DNA of 64,000 nt from a bacterium (GTDB lineage: Bacteria > UBP15 > UBA6099): the NCBI GenBank assembly GCA_029564595.1, contig JAKQPS010000081.1:1-64000 (forward strand), read 5' to 3'. Below the pieces are notes generated by a model that was given only the letters and a program-made list of their open reading frames with translations, was not told the origin of the DNA and ran no database searches. This document shows, one piece after another, positions 9,428 to 17,834 of the stretch (positions are counted from its first letter, which is position 1; every line of letters starts with the position of its first letter). The position numbers and the translations under genes are program-made.

Positions 9428-9444
9428 ATGGTCGCATCGACCAT
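9428..9444. repeat. Perfect 7-bp inverted repeat upstream of cytochrome promoter
   Basis: ATGGTCG/CGACCAT separated by 3 nt, centred about 35 bp upstream of the predicted -35 of the next gene. The position suits an activator or repressor site, or a weak hairpin ending the preceding gene. There is no T tract. Confidence 0.3.
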
Positions 9445-9470
9445 TCCGGCAAATTCGATTAACTTCATGA

Positions 9471-9499
9471 TTCACATTTCTCAAAGCCGCGTATATAAT
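9471..9499 (+). promoter_or_regulatory. Predicted sigma70-type promoter of the cytochrome lipoprotein
   Basis: TTCACA (9471-9476), a 17-bp spacer and a perfect TATAAT (9494-9499). The expected leader to the ATG at 9548 is about 40 nt. Confidence 0.6.
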
Positions 9500-9547
9500 C
9501 AATTATGCTGTCATAATTCATGATAAAGGGAAGCGGGCCTTATATTG

Positions 9548-12500
9548 ATGAGCATATTAACTACGGTTGACAAATCGATCGCAAGAAGAGTTTTATTATT
9601 CGCGACATTGTTTGTTTTATCAGTCGTTCTTTCCGGTTGTTCCAATTTCGAGCGATGGAAAACGGAGGCTCTGTCGGGATCGGTTGAAAGCAATGACAAG
9701 TTGCCGGATCACGGAATGAGTTTCAGTCTGACGGGCGACCACACAATAATAGGCGTAGGGATGGGAGAAACAGCGGAAGAGCGAATAATGTGGCGCGGGG
9801 ATGTATCCATGAGCGGGCCGGCGCTGAAAAGAGGAGATATTGTCAAATTAACAGCGAATATCAAACTAGTGGATAAAGACATAAAGAGGATAATCAAAAA
9901 AAGCCGATCAGAAGAGATTTACATGATCGCGGTTGTCTCCCCTCTTTACAACGAGGACGGTCGGTTCCGTCAGTTCACGAATATCCAGATGTCGTGTCTG
10001 TTAACGCCATCGGGGCTTCCGATTGAGACGTTGCAGGAGAATCTCCCTGCGAAATATAAGAAGAATCACTTTTCAACGCCATGGGAAATTGTGGTCAAAG
10101 GACGGCCCTCAGAAATATTGAAGGGAAACAGGCTGGTGTTCGAAGCGGAGTCGAAAGTTCCTGAAGAATTGAGAGACGGGCATTATAGGATGGCGCTCGA
10201 GTTCGGGGCTAGGATTAAGGGACAACCTGTGAAACTTGAGCTTGTGCCTTATCTAGGCTCGATAATGTTGAACGAGTGGAAATCAAGAAAAGAGTTCCTG
10301 ACTGCAAACGCCACCGAAAAAACAAAGATTAGAATGCATCATTCTCCAGTCTTCAAAGTTGGAGACCCTGCCGCGCCCCGTATGCCGTGGACTCTTTTCG
10401 GACATGTCGTCACGCGAGGTCCAAGAGGCATTCTTGCAAATGAGGATAAAGGACATTTCGCAATCAACTACTCCGGACTCAGATACGACAAAGTCATAAT
10501 TCCCATGAAGGACCGCATGGGAGGAAAAGCTGTCTATAGAGTAGAGCCTGATTTCCCAACTCAGAACCAAAAACAGGAATTGTTCGAGAAAACGACTTTT
10601 TACGGATATTTGGACACGGTGCTGTCGCACATACAGCTCGACCCGGTGAAACTCGATTATTCTACAGGCTATCTGGAGGTCGCCGTGCGGGCTCCTTCCG
10701 GCGCGGAAAGAAGCACGGGGAAAGTTCCGTTCAAAGAGGCGTCCGACTATGGCGCCACGACAGGAGACGAACGGTTTAATTTCACCTTCAATGAATATGG
10801 CCATCACATCGTCGAAATGAGAGGCGAAATCGAGGATGTGAATGGAATAAAATACTCCGGCGGAGGCACATACGACGTATGGGTGGCAAACCCGCTAAGC
10901 ATGAGCACAAGCGCCAAACCGGGAATGCCTTATGTCGTTGGCGGGATGTACTCGCCTAGAGTCACAGTTCATCCCGGAGTCCCTGCGGATATGAAATTCT
11001 CGGCAGCTCTTTACAGAAACTCGTCTAAAGACGACGTGAAATTCTGGACGCACGAAGGAAAAGCCAACAAGTTCGGATATTACTTCCCTAGCGGCGACTT
11101 CGAGCCGATGAAATTCGACGCTCCGGGTGAATACATCGCTGAAGTAGTCGCCACATACGCCGAGCCGGACGGAACCCTCTGGATGGGAGCTCAGACCACC
11201 GCGGGCGTAGTCGCTCCGCCTGACAGCGATTTGTTCGTTCACGGAGACATCAGGGCAATTCAGTCACGACCATTCCATCTCGAAGCCCCTTTTGATTTCA
11301 GTCCCAGATTCGAGCTTAAAGCAGGAGGATATGCGGGGACGCCCGAAATCAACGACATGACCATGACTCAGGTCAGAATGGGCCTGCCGTACAATAAGGA
11401 AGACATGTTGTTTTATTCGCCCGCCTTGCTTTGGAACGTCGGGGAAGTCTTTCCATTGTTCTCATTTTCAACAACGGACAAAAGCGTAGAGCGTGAAGTC
11501 CTTGAAAGGTTTCCTCCTTTCGAATCATACATCAAAAAAACGCACGGGGAATCCTTAAAGGACTTCGAGGGCTGCTGGGGAAGAGTTTTCGCAGTTGACT
11601 CATGCGACTCCCAGCTTCTGGATATGATGGACGCGTCGCTGCATAAATCGGCGGACAATCTGACTGTGATGTCGCGGGGCAAAAACGGATATCATCCTCA
11701 CTCGTTTCAAGAGGATCCCGAAATTCTGAGTTATTACTATTCATCCGCAATCAAGCCCGGCCTGCTCGGCAGATACGCGGTGTCGGACTCCACCAACTCC
11801 ACTTCATACTGGATTGTGACGCCGAACTTTTTCGGAAGACAATTCGGCGCGGGCGAAGGCGGGGACATCAAGGGGGATATCTATAGATTCCTCGGCGGCG
11901 TGGTTTACCGAAACCTGAAAACAGGCGTCAACAAATACGGCATATATCACGGAGCCGGAGTAGTCGGCGACCCCAGAGACGAGAACAACAGAGTGGAAGA
12001 GCCTCTGAAATCGCCTCTGGTCAGGGTGGGCGGAAAAGACTATTACGTTTTCGCCGGGATGTCTCCCGAACAGGGAGCCATATACGAGACCGGAGACCGT
12101 ATAGTCGGCGGGGGGTTCATATTCCCTTCGATTGTCACGGATGTGGATTTCAAATTTGAGGCTCCAGACGGGACTGTCTTGGAAGAGGAGTGGAAAACAA
12201 ATCCTTTGGGCCTCTTCGGCCTTTTTAAAGAAAAACGCATCCTCGACAAGCCGGGCCGATACAGGGTGTTCGTGAACGTGAAAGCGAACGGCCATGAAGG
12301 CGGCACTCTCGGCAAGCCCGACTCGTGGTATGACATTTACGTCGTTGAAAAAGGAAGCCCTTATGAAATCGAGTTGAAGCTTCCGAAAGTCTCGACATTC
12401 GACATAACCGACGTCCTCGAAATCAAAGGCTCGCTTCCGGAAGAATGGGCGGAAGGAAAGCTCTACTACACCCTCGTCAGTCCGGGTGTTCAGATATCCG

Positions 12501-13531
12501 ATGGAGAGATTCATCTCGAAGGAAGGAACTTCGCCTATCGTTACAATCCTCTTCATGCCAATGTTTTTTATCCCAGTCTCGAAATTTATGACATCGTCAA
12601 CAATCGTCCGGGCGGGTTCGACACTATTCTGCTGTCGCTGTTCGCGGACGGAAAAACAAGGGACGGCAAGAGAATCACCGCTGCTACCGAGTTGATGACG
12701 AGGGGAAATCTGGTTGTGAACGAAAAAGGCTCGATTTTTCACGGCCCGCCGCCACCGATAAAAGCCGTCCCCATGTACAAACCTTTCGACATCGACACGA
12801 CGCCCTACGCATATTCCGTGGACGATATCCCGAAAGTCAAAGACCCTAAGGAGCTTATAGAGCGCAAATGCGGTTCCTGCCATTCGAAGATAGACGGAAG
12901 AAGAACTTTCAGAGAATGGAATAATATTGTCAACTGGCACATGGATAGAAACGACCTCTGGTTGAGGGACTATAACAGACGCGGTCTCGTGGAGGCTTTG
13001 AGCAAAACGCATCCGGCGGAAAAAAACAAGCAAGCGAAAGCCGATGCGGAAATAGTCAAGAAAGGCGAAAAACTTTTTAGGAAACGATGCCTGTGGTGCC
13101 ACCCCAAAGAGCCGACGCTGGACAGGTCTCGCTCTCTTAAGGGTTGGGAAAACATTGCCGCAAGACATGAATACTGGGAAGCGAAATGGAAGAAAGGCAA
13201 CAGGCTGATTGCCCGCAAGGGGAAAAAGGTTTTCGCGAGCGAAAAAGAAAAACAGGCTCTCGTCGAGTACTTGAACCTAGTGGCAGGCTCGGAAGCCGCC
13301 CTGCCCGACCGAGACCATTCTGACCCCAGATCAATGTTCCAGCGACTCTGCTTCGACTGCCACGCCACCACGCTCGGCGTTTACGACTGGAAAAAAGCTG
13401 ACAGAATATTTCTAGACGCTCACGCGGCCAACAAATTCAGCGGCGCGGAAAGGGCAACGGCGAAAAAAGTGATCGGCTGGCTTTGCGAAGGCAAATACGA
13501 AAAATCCAAACGAAATGGCTCCGGGCGTTGA
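9548..13531 (+). CDS. Large lipoprotein with C-terminal three-haem c-type cytochrome region
   Basis: Exported lipoprotein of about 1327 residues. It has a basic start, a hydrophobic stretch (VLLFATLFVLSVVLSGC) and a lipobox LSGC, so the mature N-terminal cysteine should be acylated. Residues up to about 1090 show no recognised domain and look rich in beta strands, with recurring segments such as APGEYIAEV and KPGRYRVFV that suggest repeated immunoglobulin-like modules. The last 220 residues hold three haem-binding motifs, CGSCH, CLWCH and CFDCH, near residues 1108, 1181 and 1268, each followed by a basic or Trp-rich stretch. A periplasmic or surface electron-transfer role is inferred. The TTG at 9545 is an alternative start. 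Its 3' end overlaps the next radical SAM gene by 17 bp, implying linked expression. Confidence 0.82.
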   Translation: MSILTTVDKSIARRVLLFATLFVLSVVLSGCSNFERWKTEALSGSVESNDKLPDHGMSFSLTGDHTIIGVGMGETAEERIMWRGDVSMSGPALKRGDIVKLTANIKLVDKDIKRIIKKSRSEEIYMIAVVSPLYNEDGRFRQFTNIQMSCLLTPSGLPIETLQENLPAKYKKNHFSTPWEIVVKGRPSEILKGNRLVFEAESKVPEELRDGHYRMALEFGARIKGQPVKLELVPYLGSIMLNEWKSRKEFLTANATEKTKIRMHHSPVFKVGDPAAPRMPWTLFGHVVTRGPRGILANEDKGHFAINYSGLRYDKVIIPMKDRMGGKAVYRVEPDFPTQNQKQELFEKTTFYGYLDTVLSHIQLDPVKLDYSTGYLEVAVRAPSGAERSTGKVPFKEASDYGATTGDERFNFTFNEYGHHIVEMRGEIEDVNGIKYSGGGTYDVWVANPLSMSTSAKPGMPYVVGGMYSPRVTVHPGVPADMKFSAALYRNSSKDDVKFWTHEGKANKFGYYFPSGDFEPMKFDAPGEYIAEVVATYAEPDGTLWMGAQTTAGVVAPPDSDLFVHGDIRAIQSRPFHLEAPFDFSPRFELKAGGYAGTPEINDMTMTQVRMGLPYNKEDMLFYSPALLWNVGEVFPLFSFSTTDKSVEREVLERFPPFESYIKKTHGESLKDFEGCWGRVFAVDSCDSQLLDMMDASLHKSADNLTVMSRGKNGYHPHSFQEDPEILSYYYSSAIKPGLLGRYAVSDSTNSTSYWIVTPNFFGRQFGAGEGGDIKGDIYRFLGGVVYRNLKTGVNKYGIYHGAGVVGDPRDENNRVEEPLKSPLVRVGGKDYYVFAGMSPEQGAIYETGDRIVGGGFIFPSIVTDVDFKFEAPDGTVLEEEWKTNPLGLFGLFKEKRILDKPGRYRVFVNVKANGHEGGTLGKPDSWYDIYVVEKGSPYEIELKLPKVSTFDITDVLEIKGSLPEEWAEGKLYYTLVSPGVQISDGEIHLEGRNFAYRYNPLHANVFYPSLEIYDIVNNRPGGFDTILLSLFADGKTRDGKRITAATELMTRGNLVVNEKGSIFHGPPPPIKAVPMYKPFDIDTTPYAYSVDDIPKVKDPKELIERKCGSCHSKIDGRRTFREWNNIVNWHMDRNDLWLRDYNRRGLVEALSKTHPAEKNKQAKADAEIVKKGEKLFRKRCLWCHPKEPTLDRSRSLKGWENIAARHEYWEAKWKKGNRLIARKGKKVFASEKEKQALVEYLNLVAGSEAALPDRDHSDPRSMFQRLCFDCHATTLGVYDWKKADRIFLDAHAANKFSGAERATAKKVIGWLCEGKYEKSKRNGSGR

Positions 13532-14573
13532 GCCTGAACGAGCGAGCTTCCACAAGATGCTCTCTTACGGACTTGCGAAAAACTCGCTGGCGGCTCTGCT
13601 TAGGGGCAGAGCCGGCGCGCCAGCTCCCATTCTCTGTAGTTTTTTAGCGACCTCGAAATGCAACTTGAAATGCGACGGTTGCTCGTTCATGGAAACGTTC
13701 GCAAAAAACGGTTCTCCCATGAACGGCGAGGGAGACATGAGTTCCGCCGAAGCTATGCGGCTAGTGACTGAACCGGCCATGAGAAAGCTGCCGGCTTTGA
13801 TATTCGCCGGCGGAGAGCCCCTCGAAAGAGAGGACATCTTCGATTTGGCCAGAGCCGCCCTGCCCCAGTTCATTATTCTGTTGACTAACGGAACTCTTAT
13901 AGACGATAGAATCGCCCGACAAATAGATTCCTCGTTCGACATGTGCGTGGTTTCCATAGACGGCGTTCGCGAAGACAATGACATAATCAGAGGAAGCGGA
14001 AGCTACGAAATGGCGACAAGAGGAGTGGCGGCGCTCGTTCAGGCTAGAAAAAGATCTAAGATTTCCGTCGCATGCGTGATTAACCGGCGTAATGTGGAAA
14101 GGTTGGCGGAGTTCGCCTGCGATATGCGCGAACTTGGCGCCGACTCCGTGAAGTTTCAGTTGAATTTCCTCGAAAGGCTGCAACCGTCGCCTGAACAAGC
14201 CCGGAAGGGCTTCGCCTTTCTGGCCGATTTCTGCGATAGGAACCCCGGCTTCGTAGCGGGAGGAAAATGGTTCCTATCAGACATCCTGAGCTTTATCAAC
14301 GGAGAAAGGCCGAAGAGGTGCATAGCCGCCACTGGGGCGCACGCTCTCATCTCGCCATCGGGAGTCTTTTCTCTTTGCTGCTATTTCCCAAGCGAACTCA
14401 AAGATGTCCGCTCGATGCGCGAGCTTATGGCGTCGAACCCGGATGAACTGCGCAGAACGGTCGCCGGCTGCGAAGGCTGCGTGAGGTACGACCAGAGTTC
14501 TCTGTTGCCTCTTTTATCAGACCCTCTATTAAATATAAAATGGAAAAGAGTTTTCGAAAGTTCTAATATTTAA
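13515..14573 (+). CDS. Radical SAM protein with SPASM-like C-terminus
   Basis: Radical SAM enzyme of the MoaA/NirJ/PqqE type. Cluster ligands are C49, C53 and C56 (KCNLKCDGC), followed by FAGGEPLERED and TNGTLIDD. The C-terminal region has SLCCYFPSELKDVRSMREL, then CEGCVRYDQSS, resembling a reduced SPASM/twitch auxiliary cluster domain. It overlaps the haem lipoprotein gene by 17 bp in another frame; the ATG at 13557 (MLSYGLAKN) is an alternative start that removes the overlap and lies close to where similarity begins. Family members include peptide maturases and haem d1/heme-pathway enzymes. Since the neighbour is a cytochrome, a haem or cytochrome-related modification is possible but unproven. 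Confidence 0.83.
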   Translation: MAPGVEPERASFHKMLSYGLAKNSLAALLRGRAGAPAPILCSFLATSKCNLKCDGCSFMETFAKNGSPMNGEGDMSSAEAMRLVTEPAMRKLPALIFAGGEPLEREDIFDLARAALPQFIILLTNGTLIDDRIARQIDSSFDMCVVSIDGVREDNDIIRGSGSYEMATRGVAALVQARKRSKISVACVINRRNVERLAEFACDMRELGADSVKFQLNFLERLQPSPEQARKGFAFLADFCDRNPGFVAGGKWFLSDILSFINGERPKRCIAATGAHALISPSGVFSLCCYFPSELKDVRSMRELMASNPDELRRTVAGCEGCVRYDQSSLLPLLSDPLLNIKWKRVFESSNI

Positions 14574-14617
14574 GCTTGTAGTCAAATCTGAAGAGTCCCG
14601 ATCGCGCCGCTGAAAAC

Positions 14618-16207
14618 ATGAGCGTTAAAAAAATCACTCTTATCTGCCCGCACGACACCAGTCTGCCGTTGCAGGTGACTTCCTATCGCGCTTTTATGCC
14701 CAGATACGGCTTGCTGGCGGTTTCCACCGCTCTTGCAAACGCGGGTTACGATGTAAGAACTTATTGTGAATTCTCAGGCAGCAAAGTCGATTGGAAAAGG
14801 GTCGGAGAATCAGACGCCGTATGTTTTTCACTTATGTCTTTCTCCTCGTTAAAAGGATACGCATACGCCGCCAAAGCAAGGAGAGAAAATCCTCGCGCGG
14901 CGATAATATTCGGCGGGTCTCACCCAAGCAGTCTTCCAGAAGACTGCCTTGAACACTGCGATTACGCGGTGCGGAACGAAGGCGAAGCCACAATTTTGGA
15001 ATTGATGGAAAAACTCTCTCAAGGGCTAGGAGCCGAAGGAGTGGACGGCGTTTCATTCAAAGACGAAAACGGTGTTCCCGTCCATAACAAATCCAGAGCT
15101 TTCATAGAGAAAATCGACTTGGTCGCTGATCCGGGTCTTGTCGAGGGATACACTGCGCGCTCGCTGCCGTTTTATTTATTTGACACTCTAAGAAACGGAA
15201 TTCCCCGCTTCAATATGGCCGTGGTTCAGTCTTCGAGAGGATGTCCGTTCGGATGTTCGTTTTGTTTCGTGAAACATGAATTGGGACAGAAGCACAGAAA
15301 AAAAGACCCTGCGCTTGTTATGAAAGAAATCGAGCTTTCTTTCAATAGGCTTCAGACCAGATACGTTTTTTTTGCGGACAACGACCTCACTTTGGATCGA
15401 GACCACGCTCTGGAGCTTTTTCGCCTCATGGAAAAACGCTTCGGCGGCAATGTGGATATGTTTTTCTTTTCCCGCATATTCATATCCAAAGACAACGAAT
15501 TAATGGAGGCTATCGAGCGGGCCGGACGCGCCTGCATAGGCGTCGGCGTGGAGTCGATCGATCCGAGAGCTCTGGATTTCTTCGATAAACGACAGAGCGT
15601 GATCGACATAGAAAACAGCCTTCGCCTGTTTTCAAAACACGACGTAAAACTTCAGTTGTTGTTTATATTCGGATCCGACAACGACACGCCTGAAACAGTT
15701 GAAAGAAGCTTGGAACTTGTCCTGAGGAACCGCGCGTACAACTGGGGTTTCTGCAGCATGTACGATTTTCCCACCAGAGGCAGCTCTCTGGGAATCCCGC
15801 AACTGATTCCCGACAATCGATTCATTCACAGGGATTGGCGCTTTTATTCCGGAAACTTCGTCGTTCACTATCCCGCAAAAATGCCTCCGAGCGCGCTTCT
15901 AAGAGCGATGTCGTCGGCATACAGGCGATTTTACAAAGAATCGAAACAAAGCTTTTATCAGTACCACCCGATTCAAGCAACTTACAGGAACTATGCGAAG
16001 TTTTTAGAACAAGCCGAAAAAGGACTGTACGACTCCGACGGCTCTCTTATAGAGGAGGCGCTGCCGGGGCCTTTCGCCTCGGCCCGCAGGCTGGACGTGA
16101 AAATCGACCGCGCCGCTCTTGCGGGAGAGATTGCGAGATTTTATCTGCATAATTTGACGAGGCTTCAATCTTGGCATTATCTGTTGTCTATCGGCAAAAT
16201 ACCTTGA
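14618..16207 (+). CDS. B12-binding-type radical SAM protein
   Basis: Radical SAM enzyme of 529 residues with an N-terminal cobalamin-binding-type domain (YGLLAVSTALANAGYDV, FGGSHPSSLPEDCLE, RNEGEATILEL). Cluster ligands are C209, C213 and C216 in SSRGCPFGCSFC. The core continues with FFADNDLTLDRD and IGVGVESIDPRALDF. The long C-terminal region after about residue 400 is rich in aromatic and basic residues (YRRFYKESKQSFYQYHP), typical of this class but not diagnostic. It lies 44 bp after the SPASM-like radical SAM gene on the same strand, so probably one transcript with the cytochrome. Convergent genes begin immediately downstream. Substrate unknown. Confidence 0.87.
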   Translation: MSVKKITLICPHDTSLPLQVTSYRAFMPRYGLLAVSTALANAGYDVRTYCEFSGSKVDWKRVGESDAVCFSLMSFSSLKGYAYAAKARRENPRAAIIFGGSHPSSLPEDCLEHCDYAVRNEGEATILELMEKLSQGLGAEGVDGVSFKDENGVPVHNKSRAFIEKIDLVADPGLVEGYTARSLPFYLFDTLRNGIPRFNMAVVQSSRGCPFGCSFCFVKHELGQKHRKKDPALVMKEIELSFNRLQTRYVFFADNDLTLDRDHALELFRLMEKRFGGNVDMFFFSRIFISKDNELMEAIERAGRACIGVGVESIDPRALDFFDKRQSVIDIENSLRLFSKHDVKLQLLFIFGSDNDTPETVERSLELVLRNRAYNWGFCSMYDFPTRGSSLGIPQLIPDNRFIHRDWRFYSGNFVVHYPAKMPPSALLRAMSSAYRRFYKESKQSFYQYHPIQATYRNYAKFLEQAEKGLYDSDGSLIEEALPGPFASARRLDVKIDRAALAGEIARFYLHNLTRLQSWHYLLSIGKIP

Positions 16208-16227
16208 GCGCGCTCCACCAACTCAAA

Positions 16228-16851
16228 TCAGGCTTTCTTGAATACTGCGATATAAAAATCAAACCTTTTTTTTCTGAAGCGCTCCGCGTCAGATATCTCG
16301 AAACCCGGAAATAAACCAGCCGTTTCCTCTAACGTCCTATGGCAATTTCCAGCCTCGAGCGCCGCGATAAAATTATGGGCGAAGGTCCTTTCGGGCGACG
16401 GCGGTTCCGGGTCAAGAAAAACCACTCTGCCCCCTTTCTTTAGAACTCTGTGCGACTCGGAAGCGGCGTTCTTTAGCGCGGCAGCATCGAGATGATGCCC
16501 GATTTTACACATCAAGACAGCCGAGAAAACGCTGTCTGCGAAAGGAAGCCTCTCTGCCTGCCCTTTGACGAATCTGCCTGAAACCCTTGCCGACGCTTTC
16601 CTTATCGCGCGTTCGTCTATCTCAAGCCCCACGAAATTATTTCTTTCGAAAAGCTTTAATGTTTCTCCGGTTCCAACTCCGATGTCGAGAAAAAGTCCTT
16701 CTTCAGCCGGGAGACGCCTTTTTATCAGGGCCATCTCCTGCTCGTAATCTCCCTCCACGAGACGCCTTGCCGCATCGACGATCGGCCCCGGAAGGATATG
16801 CGCCGCCTTTATCGCGCGCGGCTTCGGCTTCTTCGCTTCATTCTTGGTCAT
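16228..16851 (-). CDS. Class I SAM-dependent methyltransferase
   Basis: Small-molecule or lipid-type methyltransferase with the Rossmann SAM fold. Motif I is LFLDIGVGTGETLKLF, an acidic strand end follows (VGLEIDERAIRKA), and motif IV-like AVLMCKIGHHLD and the RVLKKGGRVVFLDPE post-loop are clear; this places it with the Methyltransf_11/UbiE-like group. The start at 16851 (MTKNEAKK) is preferred; an in-frame extension to 16944 would overlap the upstream radical SAM gene and is not family-like. It lies 14 nt after the stop of the radical SAM gene at 16866, so the two are likely co-translated and may act on the same product. Substrate unknown. Confidence 0.88.
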   Translation of the reverse strand: MTKNEAKKPKPRAIKAAHILPGPIVDAARRLVEGDYEQEMALIKRRLPAEEGLFLDIGVGTGETLKLFERNNFVGLEIDERAIRKASARVSGRFVKGQAERLPFADSVFSAVLMCKIGHHLDAAALKNAASESHRVLKKGGRVVFLDPEPPSPERTFAHNFIAALEAGNCHRTLEETAGLFPGFEISDAERFRKKRFDFYIAVFKKA

Positions 16852-16865
16852 AATCAAAACCGCCG

Positions 16866-17795
16866 TCAGCGGGAATCGCAGCAAATCGGATGAAACTCTT
16901 TTTCTCCAAAATGCTCCACGTATTCTATCCTCGGACCGGGACAACGGTCATTGAACGCGCATTGCGCGCAGGCCTCCACATGGCGGCCCGACTCGAATGG
17001 AGAGTCCTCCGCTTTGAACGCCCTTCCGTCTGGCATAACAATCATCAGCCCCAGCGAAGCCACGGCGTAGTACATTTCCGGCCTGTTGCCAAGCATGCAG
17101 GGCGGCACGTGGGTAGTCATCGCTTTCGCCCCAAAAACATCCGCCGCAGCCGCAGCTCCCGCCGCCGCAACTCCGGCTTCCGTCATTGTAGGAACCATCT
17201 TTTCGCCCCGCCCGCCCGCTCCGAATATCGAATACAGCCACATGTCGAATCTGCCTACCCCGACCTTGCAGAAGTCTTCAATCAATCCCGCCTCCATGCC
17301 GACCGAAACAGAACTCATCAAGAAATCTATTTTTACTTTCGCGCCGTAATGGAGGAGATGTTTGACGCCCATTTCAGTCATTTCGAAGGCCCCAGTCCGC
17401 CCTGCCATCCAGTCATGCGTCTGAGGGTCGCGCCCCCAGATTGAAACTGAAAAGGAATCCGCTCCCGCCGACACGCACGCCTTTGCGAATTCGGGATAGC
17501 AGAATCTTATTCCGTTTGTTTTCACCTCTACAGATGAAAAACCCGCCTCTCCCGCAGCCTCAATAATCGAAATAAAATCGGGATGGATCGAAGGCTCTCC
17601 GCCTCCGAGAATAACCTTTGAAACTCCGTTTTTTAAGTAATCCGACATAATCCTTTTTGCTGATTCCAATGTCATTTCGCCTGAGAAGCCCTGCCCGGAA
17701 ACGCAAAATCTGCAATGAGCGTTGCACTTGCTGAATATCGTCAATTCAATGCCGTTCAAGCCGGAATTCCTTTCTTTCGACTGTCCCTCGCGCAT
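16866..17795 (-). CDS. Radical SAM protein, MoaA/PqqE-like with CX2CX5C tail
   Basis: Radical SAM enzyme of 309 residues. Cluster ligands are C24, C28 and C31 (KCNAHCRFC), followed by ILGGGEPSIHPDF. It shares the SIWGRDPQTHDWMAGRTGAF segment, the counterpart of the SLHG/HD/GAF signature of its paralogues, and a C-terminal CAQCAFNDRC plus PGPRIEY. An alanine-rich insertion (AAAGAAAAADVFGAKA) sits before a TTHVPPCMLG stretch whose cysteine may be a further cluster ligand. It is the middle gene of a three-gene minus-strand set: fused double radical SAM, this gene, methyltransferase, with gaps of 39 and 14 nt. Substrate unknown. Confidence 0.87.
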   Translation of the reverse strand: MREGQSKERNSGLNGIELTIFSKCNAHCRFCVSGQGFSGEMTLESAKRIMSDYLKNGVSKVILGGGEPSIHPDFISIIEAAGEAGFSSVEVKTNGIRFCYPEFAKACVSAGADSFSVSIWGRDPQTHDWMAGRTGAFEMTEMGVKHLLHYGAKVKIDFLMSSVSVGMEAGLIEDFCKVGVGRFDMWLYSIFGAGGRGEKMVPTMTEAGVAAAGAAAAADVFGAKAMTTHVPPCMLGNRPEMYYAVASLGLMIVMPDGRAFKAEDSPFESGRHVEACAQCAFNDRCPGPRIEYVEHFGEKEFHPICCDSR

Positions 17796-17834
17796 GTTGC
17801 TTTTTCAGTCTCCGGCAGTTCGCGCGCATAATCT

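Noticed and set aside
11804-13168. 454-codon open frame opposite the cytochrome lipoprotein
   Set aside because: The sense strand carries the lipobox, three CxxCH motifs and a promoter; the antisense frame has none of these.
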